Notes: generated by a model not told the origin, from the letters alone. Shown: positions 28,406 to 38,133, counted from the first letter of the stretch. The stretch: 64,000 bases of DNA from Pseudomonas sp. QTF5 (GCF_000512695.2 NZ_AZRW02000018.1:1-64000); one strand, 5' to 3'. Program-made: numbers and translations.

Positions 28406-30430
28406 TGTTCGAAGCTCCTCATGTCTTTTTCGTACTCTCTTTGGTCTTGTGCATTCATTGCGCTGATTGCTTCTTCGCTATACAAAAGTGTCAGTTCGCT
28501 TCCTAGCTTGTAGTCCTCAAGAGTAGCCGTATGTGCATTGTTCCATATTTGAGACTCGTCGGAAGGAGATGCGGTGTCGCTATAGCCGAACGCCCTGTAA
28601 CGCTCTAGTTCTCGTATCTCATGAGTGTAGTAGCGTAAATCTGTGTCAGTTATTTTCCCGTGTTGGCTCAGAATTTTTTCTAGGCGTCGAACCATTATGT
28701 CGTTGGCGTCCGATTGGTCGAGACGTGATATGTAATTTCACGGCATCAATTCCAGCTTGAGTGATGACCGCTGTGCGCCAATCCAGATCAAGTATTGGAC
28801 CTCCGGCCTGCTCTGGGTTAAACAAACGCCCGCTGTATTTACCTTTAACATGCGCCCCCGCGTAAGGACTGCTAAACACGACATAAAGCGGCGCAATCCC
28901 TGAGTCATCGGGAAACACAATGATGAACCTGTCCCAGCCCTCCACCAGGATTGGATTCAGGTCCAGTCGCCCTTCAATCGGAATAATCGGGGCGCCGGAG
29001 TATGCAGGAGTTTCAGTTTGAACAATCGGTTGTTCGGTTGAACTGTTCCCCGGCGTGATGGCAGGTGTCCAGGTCAGGAAGTCGGTTGGTGAGTCGGGGA
29101 GGACTGTCTCATAGACGTCGTTGAGCAAGTCGTAAGTGGCGTGCAACACCGGCACGCTAGAGCGAATGTCGAAGTCGTTGGCCGTGATGACGAACACCTC
29201 TGCGCCTGAGTCGATGGGTCTGTAACCAATCCCGACCGGCAGATCCAGTGTGCCTTGTCGGTCCGCGATCGCTCGCAGTGACTGTGCGCTTTCTGGCGTC
29301 AGTTCCGCGAGCGGTACGCTCATGGAAAAGCGCTCGCCATTACCCAGGCGCGAAGGCGTCAGCAGTGCAGCGAAGCCAATCAGCACTGAGCCCAAAGTTG
29401 CTGCCCCTGCCGCAGTCACCACCTGCAAGGCTGAACGCAGCGCGGTCAGTACCGCTGCCGATTTATCGGGCGCGAGGATGACGGCGGTCGAGGCGAAGGA
29501 AAATACCGGGCCGGACGTCGCCATTGCGCCTGAGGCGGGATAAACCGGCTGGGCTGCCAATGTCGCCTGCTGTTGCTCCTGGGCTTGCCGTTCAGCTTCA
29601 AGCCGAAGAAAATCCGCTTGTCGTTGAGCCTCGGCCAGTGCGGCCAGGTGTGCCCTTTCTGCCGCCACTTGTTGCGCTGCGGCTTCGGCGGCAATCCGTG
29701 CTTGTTCGATAGCCAGTCGTTGAGTCTCAGCCAGCGCCTCGAGCCGTGCCTGTTCCCGGGCCCTGATCGCGGCTTGCTCGTTGATGTGGGCCAATTCGGC
29801 GGCGACTCGACGGGCTTCCTGTTCCGCCGCCATTCGAGCCTGATCATTGGCTTGCACGGCGGCCAGCCAATTGAGCACGTTGACCTGTTGCTGGTTGAGC
29901 ATCTGGATCGATTGCGACAACAGCCTTGCTTCGTATGCCGCCCGGTACGATGCGACCCAAGCCTTTAGCGCGATCCCGTTCGCGGGGACCGGCTTTTCCA
30001 TGGTCAAGGCTCTTGGGTAGAACTCCTGCAAACGCCTGCCAATGGGGTCGACGCCATAAAAACTATTGGCGAGTGCCGTTTTGTGGTGAAAGTCGGCGGT
30101 CTTGCGCGCGAGAAGCCTGTTGCGCACGCCCAGTTCGCGAATGATTGCCTCTGCAGGGGGAAGCGGGTGGGTCGATCCCTCTAGTCTTGTGGCTGCCAGT
30201 TCTTGTTCGATAGTTTGCGGGAGTTGACTGAGTCGGATTTGATACTCCTGTTCTGAAGTCTTGGTAGTGGTTCGCAATGTGTTAAGAATTGTCCCGACTG
30301 CCGGATGGAAACCGAAATGGCCACTGTTAGGATACCGTGGTGCAGTTGCGGGTACGGGGTTCATGCCCGGAGGAGCTAGTGCTGTGGTGTGCACAGCTTC
30401 AGTCAACTCAAATGTCGGAGGTTTTTGCAT
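28402..30430 (-). pseudogene. S-type pyocin, frameshifted in the killing domain
   Basis: A bacteriocin of about 676 residues in two frames. The first frame (30430 down to the shift near 28724-28730) has a proline-rich N-terminus, a long Ala/Glu/Arg coiled coil (about 196-290), an Ala-rich hydrophobic stretch (about 300-358), and a Pyocin_S translocation domain (about 367-520, ending FPDDSGIAPLYVVFSS). It then runs into the killing domain (DWRTAVITQAGIDAVKLHI) and drops into about 26 unrelated residues before a stop at 28646. The second frame resumes SRLDQSDANDIMVRRL and continues TDTDLRYYTHEIRELERY to WNNAHTATLEDYKL, ending at 28402. The start at 30430 has AAGGA at good spacing. A one-base insertion or sequencing error would explain it. 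I cannot name the killing activity. Confidence 0.78.
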
Positions 30431-30705
30431 ATTCATATCCTTTTGAATGTGCGTTGGATTCAAGAAAGTATTTTTTGTGGGTGATTATTTCGCGCCATTT
30501 AACGTTACAGCAGAAGCAGCAGGTATGAATCCGAAAGGGGGATAAGGAATTACATATAAAGAAGAGAGAGGATTCGGTGAGATAAAAATAAAAGCAGGAT
30601 GTTCTGTTGCATAAAAAGACATTTCCTATCCTAATAAAGGAAACATCTGACAAAGTAGTCGCAAGTAACGATGAAGCTGCTTTCGGGGTAAAACCCATCA
30701 CCCAT

Positions 30706-30735
30706 AAAAAAGGCCGCTGCAAACGCAGCGGCCAA
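30706..30735 (-). terminator. Intrinsic terminator on the minus strand without an obvious gene
   Basis: The stem GGCCGCTGC/GCAGCGGCC is followed, on the minus strand, by six T residues. No minus-strand gene lies to its right until beyond 31341, so it has no evident client. It sits at the outer edge of the pyocin locus. Confidence 0.75.
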
Positions 30736-30980
30736 AGTAAGACGTTTGATCAAGGAGCAATAAATCAACGTCAGTGAACACCGGGTGATGAGTCGAAAAA
30801 AGTACGCTTCAAATCATCTGGATTCTGTCGCCAAAGGGGCGGGTCTATCCTCCCGTCGCTTCATGCTTTCAGGCCGTTTGCCGTGAAAGCCCGGTAAGAA
30901 TAAGGGCTTGAGCGCAAAGGAAAATAGCGATTACAGACATGCACTGTTGCAGTCTCAGCAACAGTCTCGGGCGGCCCTAT

Positions 30981-31147
30981 GTAGCAGCTGCCGAAGGCTG
31001 CGTTCGGCTGCGAAGCAGTCGCAAAATCAGGTACCGCCTTCCATCAGGTGTACCGCGGACTCAGGGTTTACGACTGCTGCGCAGCCGAACGCAGCCTCGC
31101 AAGCTCGACAGCTGCTACCAGCGAACGCAGCCTGCGGCAGCTGCTAC
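30981..31147. repeat. GCAGCTGCCGAAGGCTGCG palindromic repeat cluster
   Basis: The left arm (30981-31021: GTAGCAGCTGCCGAAGGCTG...) and the inverted right arm (31071-31118) flank about 50 bases. A third partial arm (GCGAACGCAGCCTGCGGCAG, 31121-31147) follows. This is a third REP family in the window, unlike the CTTGCTCGCG ones. Confidence 0.85.
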
Positions 31148-31249
31148 GCACCCCGGCTTCACTCTGTCCCATGCGCTGCGCTGATAACCCTCCATCCAGC
31201 CCATCCATACCCTGCGCAAACCCCCGCCCCATGCGGCCATTCATCCTTT

Positions 31250-31272
31250 GGAGGTACACCACGAATACCTCC
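31250..31272. promoter_or_regulatory. Palindrome upstream of the DUF1302 gene
   Basis: GGAGGTA and its complement TACCTCC are separated by 9 bases, 70 bases before the ATG of the DUF1302 gene. It could be an operator for the nearby LuxR/MalT-like activator. This is positional inference only. Confidence 0.35.
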
Positions 31273-31341
31273 TTGGTGCGCTTATCGCTCCCGGCGTGCG
31301 GCAGTAGGGTGGGGCCTTCTGTCACTCACCGGGGAAGACGC

Positions 31342-33135
31342 ATGACAAAAACAACAATGCGCGCCATCTTCAAACCGCAAGCGCTGGCCGCTGCGGTGGC
31401 CTTGGGCTGCTGTGCCCAGGCGCAGGCTGTTTCATTCAACATCGGCGAAATCGAGGGGCAGTTCGATTCCTCGCTGTCCGTCGGCGCGAGCTGGGGCATG
31501 CGCGATGCCGACAAGTCGTTGGTGGGCACCGTCAACGGCGGCACCGGCCAGGCTTCGACCGGTGATGACGGACGCCTGAACTTCAAGAAAGGCGAGACCT
31601 TCTCCAAGATCTTCAAAGGTATCCACGACCTCGAATTGAAGTACAGCGATACCGGTGTATTCGTCCGTGGCAAGTACTGGTACGACTTCGAGCTGAAGGA
31701 CGAAGACCGCGAGTTCAAACAGATCAGTGACAACGGCCGCAAGGAAGGCTCCAAGTCTTCGGGCGCGCAGATACTCGATGCTTTCGTCTATCACAACTAT
31801 TCCATTGCCGATCTGCCGGGCACCGTGCGCGCCGGCAAACAGGTGGTCAGTTGGGGTGAAAGTACCTTCATCGGCAACTCGATCAACAGCATCAACCCGG
31901 TCGACGTTTCCGCGTTCCGGCGTCCTGGCGCAGAGATCAAGGAAGGCCTGATTCCGGTGAACATGCTGTTCGCTTCCCAGGGCCTGACCGATCAGCTCAC
32001 GGTGGAAGGGTTCTATCAACTGGAGTGGGATCAGACCGTTCTCGACAACTGCGGCACCTTCTTCGGTGGTGACGTGGCGGCGGATGGTTGCAACACCGGT
32101 TACACCGTCGGCAGCCCGGCGATCGCCCCGTTGGCGCCGCTGGCGGCAGCCTTTGGCCAACCTATCCAGGTCACCAGCGAGGGGGTGATCATTCCTCGCG
32201 GCGGCGACCGCGATGCCCGGGATTCGGGACAGTGGGGCACGGCCTTGCGCTGGCTCGGTGACGACACCGAATACGGCCTTTACTTCATGAACTACCACAG
32301 TCGCACACCGACCGTCGGCACCACCACCGCCGGGTTGTCGACGCTGGCCAGCCTGCCAGGCATGGTCAGTGTTGCCAACAGTCTGGCGGCTGGCAGCGGT
32401 TCGGCCCTGGCCCGAAGCGTGATGCTCGGGCGCGGCCAGTACTACCTCGAATACCCGGAAGACATTCGCCTGTACGGCGCGAGCTTCTCCACCACCTTAC
32501 CCACCGGTACTGCCTGGACCGGCGAAATCAGCTACCGGCCCAACGCTCCGGTGCAGCTCAACACCACCGACCTGACCCTGGCGTTGCTCAACCCGATCGC
32601 CGGCGGCGCGGCTTCGCCGATCGTGACCACGGCAGGTGCCGACAACACCGGTTATCGCCGCAAGGAAATAACTCAGGTCCAAAGCACCCTGACGCACTTC
32701 TTCGATCAAGTGCTGGGCGCCCAACGTCTGACTCTGGTCGGTGAGGCAGCGGTGGTACGGGTCGGTGGTCTGGAGTCGAAAAGCGAGCTGCGTTATGGCC
32801 GTGATTCGGTCTACGGCCAGTACGGTTTCGGTGGCGATACCGACGGCTTCGTCACCTCTACCTCTTGGGGCTACCGCGCCCGGGCGATCCTCGATTACGC
32901 CAACGTGATCGGCGGGATCAACCTCAAACCCAACCTGTCCTGGTCCCATGACGTCGCCGGCTATGGTCCCAACGGGCTGTTCAACGAGGGCGCCAAGGCG
33001 GTCAGCGTCGGTGTCGATGCCGATTACCGCAACACCTATACCGCGAGCCTCAGTTACACCGATTTCTTCGGTGGTGACTACAACGTCCTGGAAGACCGTG
33101 ACTTCCTGGCGCTGAGCTTCGGTGTGAACTTCTGA
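31342..33135 (+). CDS. DUF1302 outer-membrane-type protein
   Basis: A 597-residue exported protein with a signal peptide of about 29 residues (ending AQAQA) and a beta-strand-rich body resembling an outer membrane barrel. The start VSFNIGEIEGQFDSSLSVGASW and the ending DFLALSFGVNF with terminal Phe are DUF1302 hallmarks. These proteins occur with DUF1329 partners near genes for uptake or oxidation of hydrophobic compounds such as esters, long-chain alcohols or steroids. The DUF1329 gene follows 23 bases later. The precise substrate is unknown. The ATG at 31342 is preceded by GGGGAAG. Confidence 0.9.
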   Translation: MTKTTMRAIFKPQALAAAVALGCCAQAQAVSFNIGEIEGQFDSSLSVGASWGMRDADKSLVGTVNGGTGQASTGDDGRLNFKKGETFSKIFKGIHDLELKYSDTGVFVRGKYWYDFELKDEDREFKQISDNGRKEGSKSSGAQILDAFVYHNYSIADLPGTVRAGKQVVSWGESTFIGNSINSINPVDVSAFRRPGAEIKEGLIPVNMLFASQGLTDQLTVEGFYQLEWDQTVLDNCGTFFGGDVAADGCNTGYTVGSPAIAPLAPLAAAFGQPIQVTSEGVIIPRGGDRDARDSGQWGTALRWLGDDTEYGLYFMNYHSRTPTVGTTTAGLSTLASLPGMVSVANSLAAGSGSALARSVMLGRGQYYLEYPEDIRLYGASFSTTLPTGTAWTGEISYRPNAPVQLNTTDLTLALLNPIAGGAASPIVTTAGADNTGYRRKEITQVQSTLTHFFDQVLGAQRLTLVGEAAVVRVGGLESKSELRYGRDSVYGQYGFGGDTDGFVTSTSWGYRARAILDYANVIGGINLKPNLSWSHDVAGYGPNGLFNEGAKAVSVGVDADYRNTYTASLSYTDFFGGDYNVLEDRDFLALSFGVNF

Positions 33136-33158
33136 TCTGGCTGAGAAGGATGATGTTA

Positions 33159-34526
33159 ATGCACAAGATGATTCTGCAATGCGGCGCCCTGGCCCTGAGC
33201 CTGCTGGCCGCCAACGTGATGGCGGCGGTCTCGCCGGAAGAAGCCAACAAGCTCGGCACCACACTCACGCCGCTGGGCGCCGAGAAGGCCGGCAACGCCG
33301 AGGGCTCGATCCCGGCCTGGACCGGTGGCATCCCGAAAAACGCTGGCGCTGTCGACAGCAAAGGCTTCCTGGCTGACCCGTTCGCCAGCGAAAAACCGTT
33401 GTTCACCATCACCGCCGCGACTGTTGATAAGTACAAGGACAAGCTTTCGGATGGCCAGGTGGCGATGTTCAAGCGCTACCCGGAAACCTACAAGATTCCG
33501 GTCTACCCGACCCATCGCACCGTGGGCCTGCCGCCGGAAATCTACGAGTCGGCCAAGCGCAGCGCACTGAACGTAAACAGCATCAATGACGGTAACGGCC
33601 TGGCCAACTTCACCGGCAATCGCTACTACGCGTTCCCGATTCCGAAGAACGGCGTCGAAGTGCTGTGGAACCACATCACCCGTTACCACGGCGGCAACCT
33701 GCGACGCATCATCACCCAGGTGACCCCACAGACCAACGGCAGCTACACGCCGATCCGCTTCGAGGAAGAGATCGCCGTACCGCAACTGATGAAGGATCTG
33801 GATCCGGAAAAAGCCGCCAACGTGCTGACCTTCTTCAAGCAGTCGGTGACCGCGCCGGCGCGGCTGGCGGGTAACGTGCTGCTGGTGCATGAAACCCTCG
33901 ATCAGGTAAAAGAGCCGCGTCTGGCGTGGATCTACAACGCCGGTCAACGTCGAGTGCGACGCGCGCCGCAAGTGGCCTACGACGGCCCGGGCACCGCCGC
34001 CGATGGTCTGCGCACGTCGGATAACTTCGACATGTTCTCCGGTGCGCCGGATCGCTACGACTGGAAACTGATCGGCAAAAAGGAAATGTACATTCCCTAC
34101 AACAGCTACAAACTCGACTCGCCGAGCCTCAAGTACGATGACGTGGTGAAGGCCGGGCACATCAACCAGGACCTGACCCGTTACGAGCTGCACCGGGTCT
34201 GGGAAGTGGTCGGCACGGTCAAGCCGAGCGAGCGGCACATCTACGCCAAGCGTCACATGTACCTCGACGAAGACAGCTGGCAAGTGGCGCTGGCGGATCA
34301 CTACGACGGTCGCGGCCAACTGTGGCGAGTGGCCGAAGGTCACGCCCAGTATTACTACGATCACCAGACGCCGGCCTACACCCTGGAGGCGCTCTACGAC
34401 ATCATTGCCGGCCGATACATTGCCCTGGGAATGAAGAACGAAGAGAAGCACAGCTTCGAGTTTGGCTTCGACGCCAAGTCTGCGGACTACACCCCGTCGG
34501 CCCTGCGCGCCGAGGGCGTTCGGTAA
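33159..34526 (+). CDS. DUF1329 periplasmic lipoprotein-carrier-like protein
   Basis: A 455-residue exported protein with a signal peptide of about 23 residues (ending VMAAVS). The DUF1329 core includes EEANKLGTTLTPLGAEKAGNAEGSIPAWTGG near the start, RRAPQVAYDGPGTAADGLRTSDNFDMFSG, and a long C-terminal part ending FGFDAKSADYTPSALRAEGVR. The fold is related to LolA/LolB-like carriers of lipids, which fits a role in moving hydrophobic molecules across the periplasm with the DUF1302 protein. Of three nearby ATGs I chose 33159, 8 bases from GAGAAGGA. A terminator follows. Confidence 0.9.
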   Translation: MHKMILQCGALALSLLAANVMAAVSPEEANKLGTTLTPLGAEKAGNAEGSIPAWTGGIPKNAGAVDSKGFLADPFASEKPLFTITAATVDKYKDKLSDGQVAMFKRYPETYKIPVYPTHRTVGLPPEIYESAKRSALNVNSINDGNGLANFTGNRYYAFPIPKNGVEVLWNHITRYHGGNLRRIITQVTPQTNGSYTPIRFEEEIAVPQLMKDLDPEKAANVLTFFKQSVTAPARLAGNVLLVHETLDQVKEPRLAWIYNAGQRRVRRAPQVAYDGPGTAADGLRTSDNFDMFSGAPDRYDWKLIGKKEMYIPYNSYKLDSPSLKYDDVVKAGHINQDLTRYELHRVWEVVGTVKPSERHIYAKRHMYLDEDSWQVALADHYDGRGQLWRVAEGHAQYYYDHQTPAYTLEALYDIIAGRYIALGMKNEEKHSFEFGFDAKSADYTPSALRAEGVR

Positions 34527-34551
34527 GGGTTTTGATACATTGGCATCACGA

Positions 34552-34578
34552 GAGGCGACCTGCGGGTCGCCTTTTTTA
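34552..34578 (+). terminator. Intrinsic terminator after the DUF1329 gene
   Basis: The stem AGGCGACC/GGTCGCCT with a short loop (TGCG) is followed by six T residues. Confidence 0.9.
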
Positions 34579-34666
34579 TGGGCGCCAATCAGCGTCCTGA
34601 ATACTTCTCAACAAGCAGGTTAGAGAGGGCTAGGGTGGCCGGACAATTATAAAAAGGCACGCCGCA

Positions 34667-37219
34667 ATGACCGCCATGACTCCATGTCTGGACCGTTCTG
34701 GATTCCTGCCCCGCCTGTCCTCTCATCACCTTTCGCGGGCTCGTTTGAGCGAGCCGTTACTGGCTTCGACGGCCCGGGTGAAATTACTCTGCGCACCCGC
34801 CGGCAGTGGCAAGAGCGCGCTGCTCGCCGAATGCCTGTTGCAGGCGCCAACCCTATGCCGAGTGCATTGGTTGCCATTGTCTGGCGTGGCGTCGAGCGCG
34901 GCGGATTTTCGTCATCGTCTGGCGCAGATGCTGGGGCTGGCCTCATCGGATGAAACCGGGTTGCTCGGCGGTCTGGCGCGATTGCAGACGCCGACCTGGC
35001 TGTTTCTTGATGACTATTCCCGCCTGCCGAACCCGGAGCTGGACTCGCTGCTGGATCGCATGCTGGCGATCAGCAGCCCGATGCTGACGTGGTGGCTGGG
35101 TGCCCGCCGTCGGCCGCAATGCAACTGGCCACGGCTGTTGCTCGATGATGAGTTGTACGAGTGCGAAAGCGCTTCGCTGGCTTTCACGAAAGGTGAGGTC
35201 GAGCAGATATTGCAGCCCTGGGTACCGGAGCAGGCCAGCAAGGTGGCCAGTCGGCTCATCCAGCGCACGGGTGGTTGGTGTGCGGGTGTGCGGATTGCGT
35301 TGTTGCACAAATGCGACTGGTCGCGTCAGGACAACCCCCCGGGACGGGCAGCCACCCTGCTCGATTATCTGGAGCATGAGTTGTTCAGCTCGCTGACGCC
35401 TGAGTTGAGCGAGGCCTGGCGGGTGCTGGCCCACTTGCCCCGCTTCAATGCCCGGCTGTGCGATCACCTGTTCGGGGCCGGGGAGGGCGCTCAGTACTTG
35501 CGAACCTTGCAAGCGCTGGGCTGCTTTATCGAACCTTGGCGGGACTCCACCGACTGGCTACAGATTTTCACCCCGTTCACCCAGTTGTTGCGCGACGAAC
35601 AATGGCCGGCGGGACGCTCCTGGCATCGGCGCGCCTGCCAGTGGTTCTGTGCCGAACAGGACTGGAAGTCGGCCTTTGAACAGGCATTGCTTGCCGAGGA
35701 ATACGAAGTGGCGGTCAGCCTGTTGCAGCACTTCAGTTTCGAGCATTTGTTCGAAGAGCAAACGGTGGTGCTGTTGCTGCGTTTGCATGAGCAGCAAGGC
35801 GAGGAACTGACGCTGGGCAGTCCGCAATTGGTCGGCTTGATTACCGCCGCTCTATTGTTTGCCGGACGTTTCGACCAGGCGACCGCCTGCATCGCTCGTT
35901 TGGCGCATTTCACGCCTCAACCCTCGGCGATGCTTCAGCGTCAATTGATTGCCCGCTGGCAGGCCCTGCAGGGTTGGTTACTGCATTTACAGGGACGAAT
36001 GGAGCTTGCGCGTGCGCACTTTCTGGACGCGTTGAATGCGCTCGATCCCGAATGCTGGACGGCGCGCCTGATGTGTTTGTCCGGTTTGATGCAACAGGCA
36101 CTGCTAAGGGGCGAACTTGATGTCGCGCAAGCCCATAATCGCGAGGCGCTGTGCCTGGCGCGGGCGCAGGGTTCGCTGGTGTTTGAGGGCTTGATGGAGC
36201 TCGATCATGCGCAATTGCTGGAGCAACGGGGCGCGGCGGTGCGGGCCGAAAGTCTGCTTTGCGAGATCGATGAATTGCTTCGCCAGCGTTCGGACCGACC
36301 TGCGCCCTTGTTGGGGCGAATTGCGTTGCGGCGTGGGCGGTTGGCCCTGTGCGTGGGCGCAGACGAGCGCGCTGTCGAGTTCTTTCAGGCGGGCCTGGAC
36401 GATTGCACGCGCAATCACGACAAGCGCGTGTTGTATGGGTTTCTGGGTCAGGCCCAATTAGCTGCGAACAAAGGCGATTACGCCCAGGCGTTTGTCTGCT
36501 TGCGCGACGCTGAGCGGCTGATGCAACAACGGCATATCCCAGACACCGTCTACCGCGGTGTTCTGCTGCAAGTCAGCAGTCAGCTCTGGCTGCAACAAGG
36601 TCGTCCGGAACTGGCACACGAGGCTCTGAGCCGCGTGCTGCGTCACTATCGCGGGCCGAATGGCCGGCAGGCCCCACCGGCGACCCTGGAGTTGATTGCG
36701 CGGGTCGAATATCAGTTGGTGCTGGCAGAGACCTATCTGCAACAGGCGAAAAATCCGCTGGATCAGCTCAAGGCCTTGCTCGATCACGCGCAACGTCATG
36801 CCATGCTGGCGCTGGAAACCGAACTGCACTTTGCGATCACCGAAGTGGCGGACCTTATCGGCGAAGCCACGCTGGCCAGGTCAGCACTGAGGGCAGGTCT
36901 GGAACGGGTGGACCGCTGCAACTTGCAGCAGGCCTTGCGCGAATTGCGCCTTCGCCAACCGAGCCTGCTGAGTCGCCTGGGTGAAAATGGACAATTAAGT
37001 TCAACGGCGATCGAGGCCAACCCGCTGAGCGGGCGAGAGCTTGAGGTGCTGGGTCTGATCGCCCAAGGCAACTCGAATCAGCAGATTGCCGAGCAGTTGT
37101 TTATTTCATTGCATACGGTGAAAACCCACGCGCGACGAATACATGGAAAGTTGGGCGTAGAGCGTCGAACCCAAGCCGTGGCCACGGCGAAGAAGTTGGG
37201 GCTTATATCGCAAGCCTGA
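34667..37219 (+). CDS. LuxR-family MalT-like ATP-dependent regulator
   Basis: An 850-residue STAND-type activator. A Walker A loop (APAGSGKSA, residues 43-51) and Walker B (LFLDD near 111-115) begin the NTPase. A long TPR-like helical region spans about 330-760. A GerE/LuxR HTH is at about 785-845 (LSGRELEVLGLIAQGNSNQQIAEQLF). This layout is that of MalT, where an inducer triggers ATP-dependent oligomerisation. In pseudomonads such genes typically sit beside DUF1302-DUF1329 and control them. Here it is separated from them only by a terminator. Confidence 0.9.
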   Translation: MTAMTPCLDRSGFLPRLSSHHLSRARLSEPLLASTARVKLLCAPAGSGKSALLAECLLQAPTLCRVHWLPLSGVASSAADFRHRLAQMLGLASSDETGLLGGLARLQTPTWLFLDDYSRLPNPELDSLLDRMLAISSPMLTWWLGARRRPQCNWPRLLLDDELYECESASLAFTKGEVEQILQPWVPEQASKVASRLIQRTGGWCAGVRIALLHKCDWSRQDNPPGRAATLLDYLEHELFSSLTPELSEAWRVLAHLPRFNARLCDHLFGAGEGAQYLRTLQALGCFIEPWRDSTDWLQIFTPFTQLLRDEQWPAGRSWHRRACQWFCAEQDWKSAFEQALLAEEYEVAVSLLQHFSFEHLFEEQTVVLLLRLHEQQGEELTLGSPQLVGLITAALLFAGRFDQATACIARLAHFTPQPSAMLQRQLIARWQALQGWLLHLQGRMELARAHFLDALNALDPECWTARLMCLSGLMQQALLRGELDVAQAHNREALCLARAQGSLVFEGLMELDHAQLLEQRGAAVRAESLLCEIDELLRQRSDRPAPLLGRIALRRGRLALCVGADERAVEFFQAGLDDCTRNHDKRVLYGFLGQAQLAANKGDYAQAFVCLRDAERLMQQRHIPDTVYRGVLLQVSSQLWLQQGRPELAHEALSRVLRHYRGPNGRQAPPATLELIARVEYQLVLAETYLQQAKNPLDQLKALLDHAQRHAMLALETELHFAITEVADLIGEATLARSALRAGLERVDRCNLQQALRELRLRQPSLLSRLGENGQLSSTAIEANPLSGRELEVLGLIAQGNSNQQIAEQLFISLHTVKTHARRIHGKLGVERRTQAVATAKKLGLISQA

Positions 37220-37256
37220 TAGTCGGCAGCGAGGAACTGTATGCACAACCGTTTTT

Positions 37257-38045
37257 TTATGAGATCGGCGCGGCGGGTTCAAATCCCATTCGCCAACTGA
37301 CGGCGCGGGTGGCGGATAACAATCGTTGCGCCGCGGGGCCGTTTTCATCGGCGTGAAATAACGAGGTCGGGCCGACGATGGTCATCACTGCTGCCACCTG
37401 TCCGACCGCATTGAACACCGGCGCCGACAACGCATCCACGCCGGGCATCAGCAAGCCATGAACATGGTGCAAGCCGCGTTCGCGGATCTGCTCGCACAAG
37501 CTCGCATAAGTCTTTTCGTCCGCCAGCGGATGGGCATCGACGGCGATTTCCTGCTCGCGCAATTCATCCGTTTCCCGGTGGGGCAAATAGGCACTGAACA
37601 CCAGCCCCGTCGATGAGCTGAGCAACGGTAAAACCGAGCCCAATTGCGTGACCACCGTCACCGCCCGAACCGCCGGTTCGATGTGCACCACTGTCGCGCC
37701 CTGATTGCCCCACACCGCCAAAAAACAGGTTTCGTTCAGCTCATCTCGCAACTCGGCCAAGGGCAGGGCGGCGACTTTCAGCACGTCCATACTGTTCAGG
37801 GCAGCCAGACCGACTCGAAGCGCTTCGCGGCCGAGGCCATAGTGGTTGGTGGCGGTGTTCTGCTCGGCAAAACCGCTGGCGATCAGCGCCTGTAAATAGC
37901 GGTGAACCTTGCTCGCCGGCATGTGCACGTGTTCGGCCAGGCGCGACAAAGAGGTCGACGGCGACAGCTCGGCAAGCGCCTTGAGGATGTCGGTGCCGAC
38001 CTCGGCTGAGCGGACTTTCTGTTTACCGTTGCTTTCGCTGGTCAT
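37257..38045 (-). CDS. hmgR: IclR-family repressor of the homogentisate operon
   Basis: A 262-residue IclR regulator. The N-terminal winged HTH spans about 17-75 (ILKALAELSPSTSLSRLAEHVHMPASKVHRYLQAL), then the effector-binding GAF-like domain (CFLAVWGNQGATVVHIEP...LLSSSTGLVFSAYLP). It diverges from hmgA across 164 bases. In P. putida, HmgR represses hmgABC and is relieved by homogentisate; the identical layout here supports the name. The palindromes in the gap are its likely operator. Confidence 0.9.
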   Translation of the reverse strand: MTSESNGKQKVRSAEVGTDILKALAELSPSTSLSRLAEHVHMPASKVHRYLQALIASGFAEQNTATNHYGLGREALRVGLAALNSMDVLKVAALPLAELRDELNETCFLAVWGNQGATVVHIEPAVRAVTVVTQLGSVLPLLSSSTGLVFSAYLPHRETDELREQEIAVDAHPLADEKTYASLCEQIRERGLHHVHGLLMPGVDALSAPVFNAVGQVAAVMTIVGPTSLFHADENGPAAQRLLSATRAVSWRMGFEPAAPIS

Positions 38046-38106
38046 GGAGGCGATGTGATCCCGGGACGAATGGGCGTCTTTATAGCTTGACGGTCAATAC
38101 CAATCA

Positions 38107-38133
38107 AATTACGTTATGCGTAATTGAATTACG
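38107..38133. promoter_or_regulatory. Candidate HmgR operator
   Basis: AATTACG and its complement CGTAATT are separated by 5 bases (38107-38125), and a third AATTACG follows at 38127-38133. The site is AT-rich and lies 62 bases after the hmgR start and 77-103 bases before hmgA, ideal for a repressor of the divergent operon. Confidence 0.6.

Larger units (their letters stand above)
30736..31341. other. Gene-free region upstream of the DUF1302 operon
   Basis: No convincing gene is seen. It contains a hairpin at 30865-30890 (GCTTTCA arms around GGCCGTTTGCC), a REP-like cluster (30981-31147), a short palindrome at 31250-31272, and presumably the promoter of the DUF1302 operon. Short open frames overlapping the repeats look spurious because they are composed of repeat sequence. 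Confidence 0.6.

Noticed and set aside
28646..28730. Programmed ribosomal frameshift in the pyocin gene
   Set aside because: No slippery heptamer or downstream stimulatory structure is evident near 28730, and such bacteriocins are normally made in one frame. Mutation or sequencing error is simpler.
30408..30722. Short minus-strand open frame overlapping the pyocin start
   Set aside because: It overlaps the real start and promoter region, contains the terminator, and is Cys/Phe-rich with no family resemblance.
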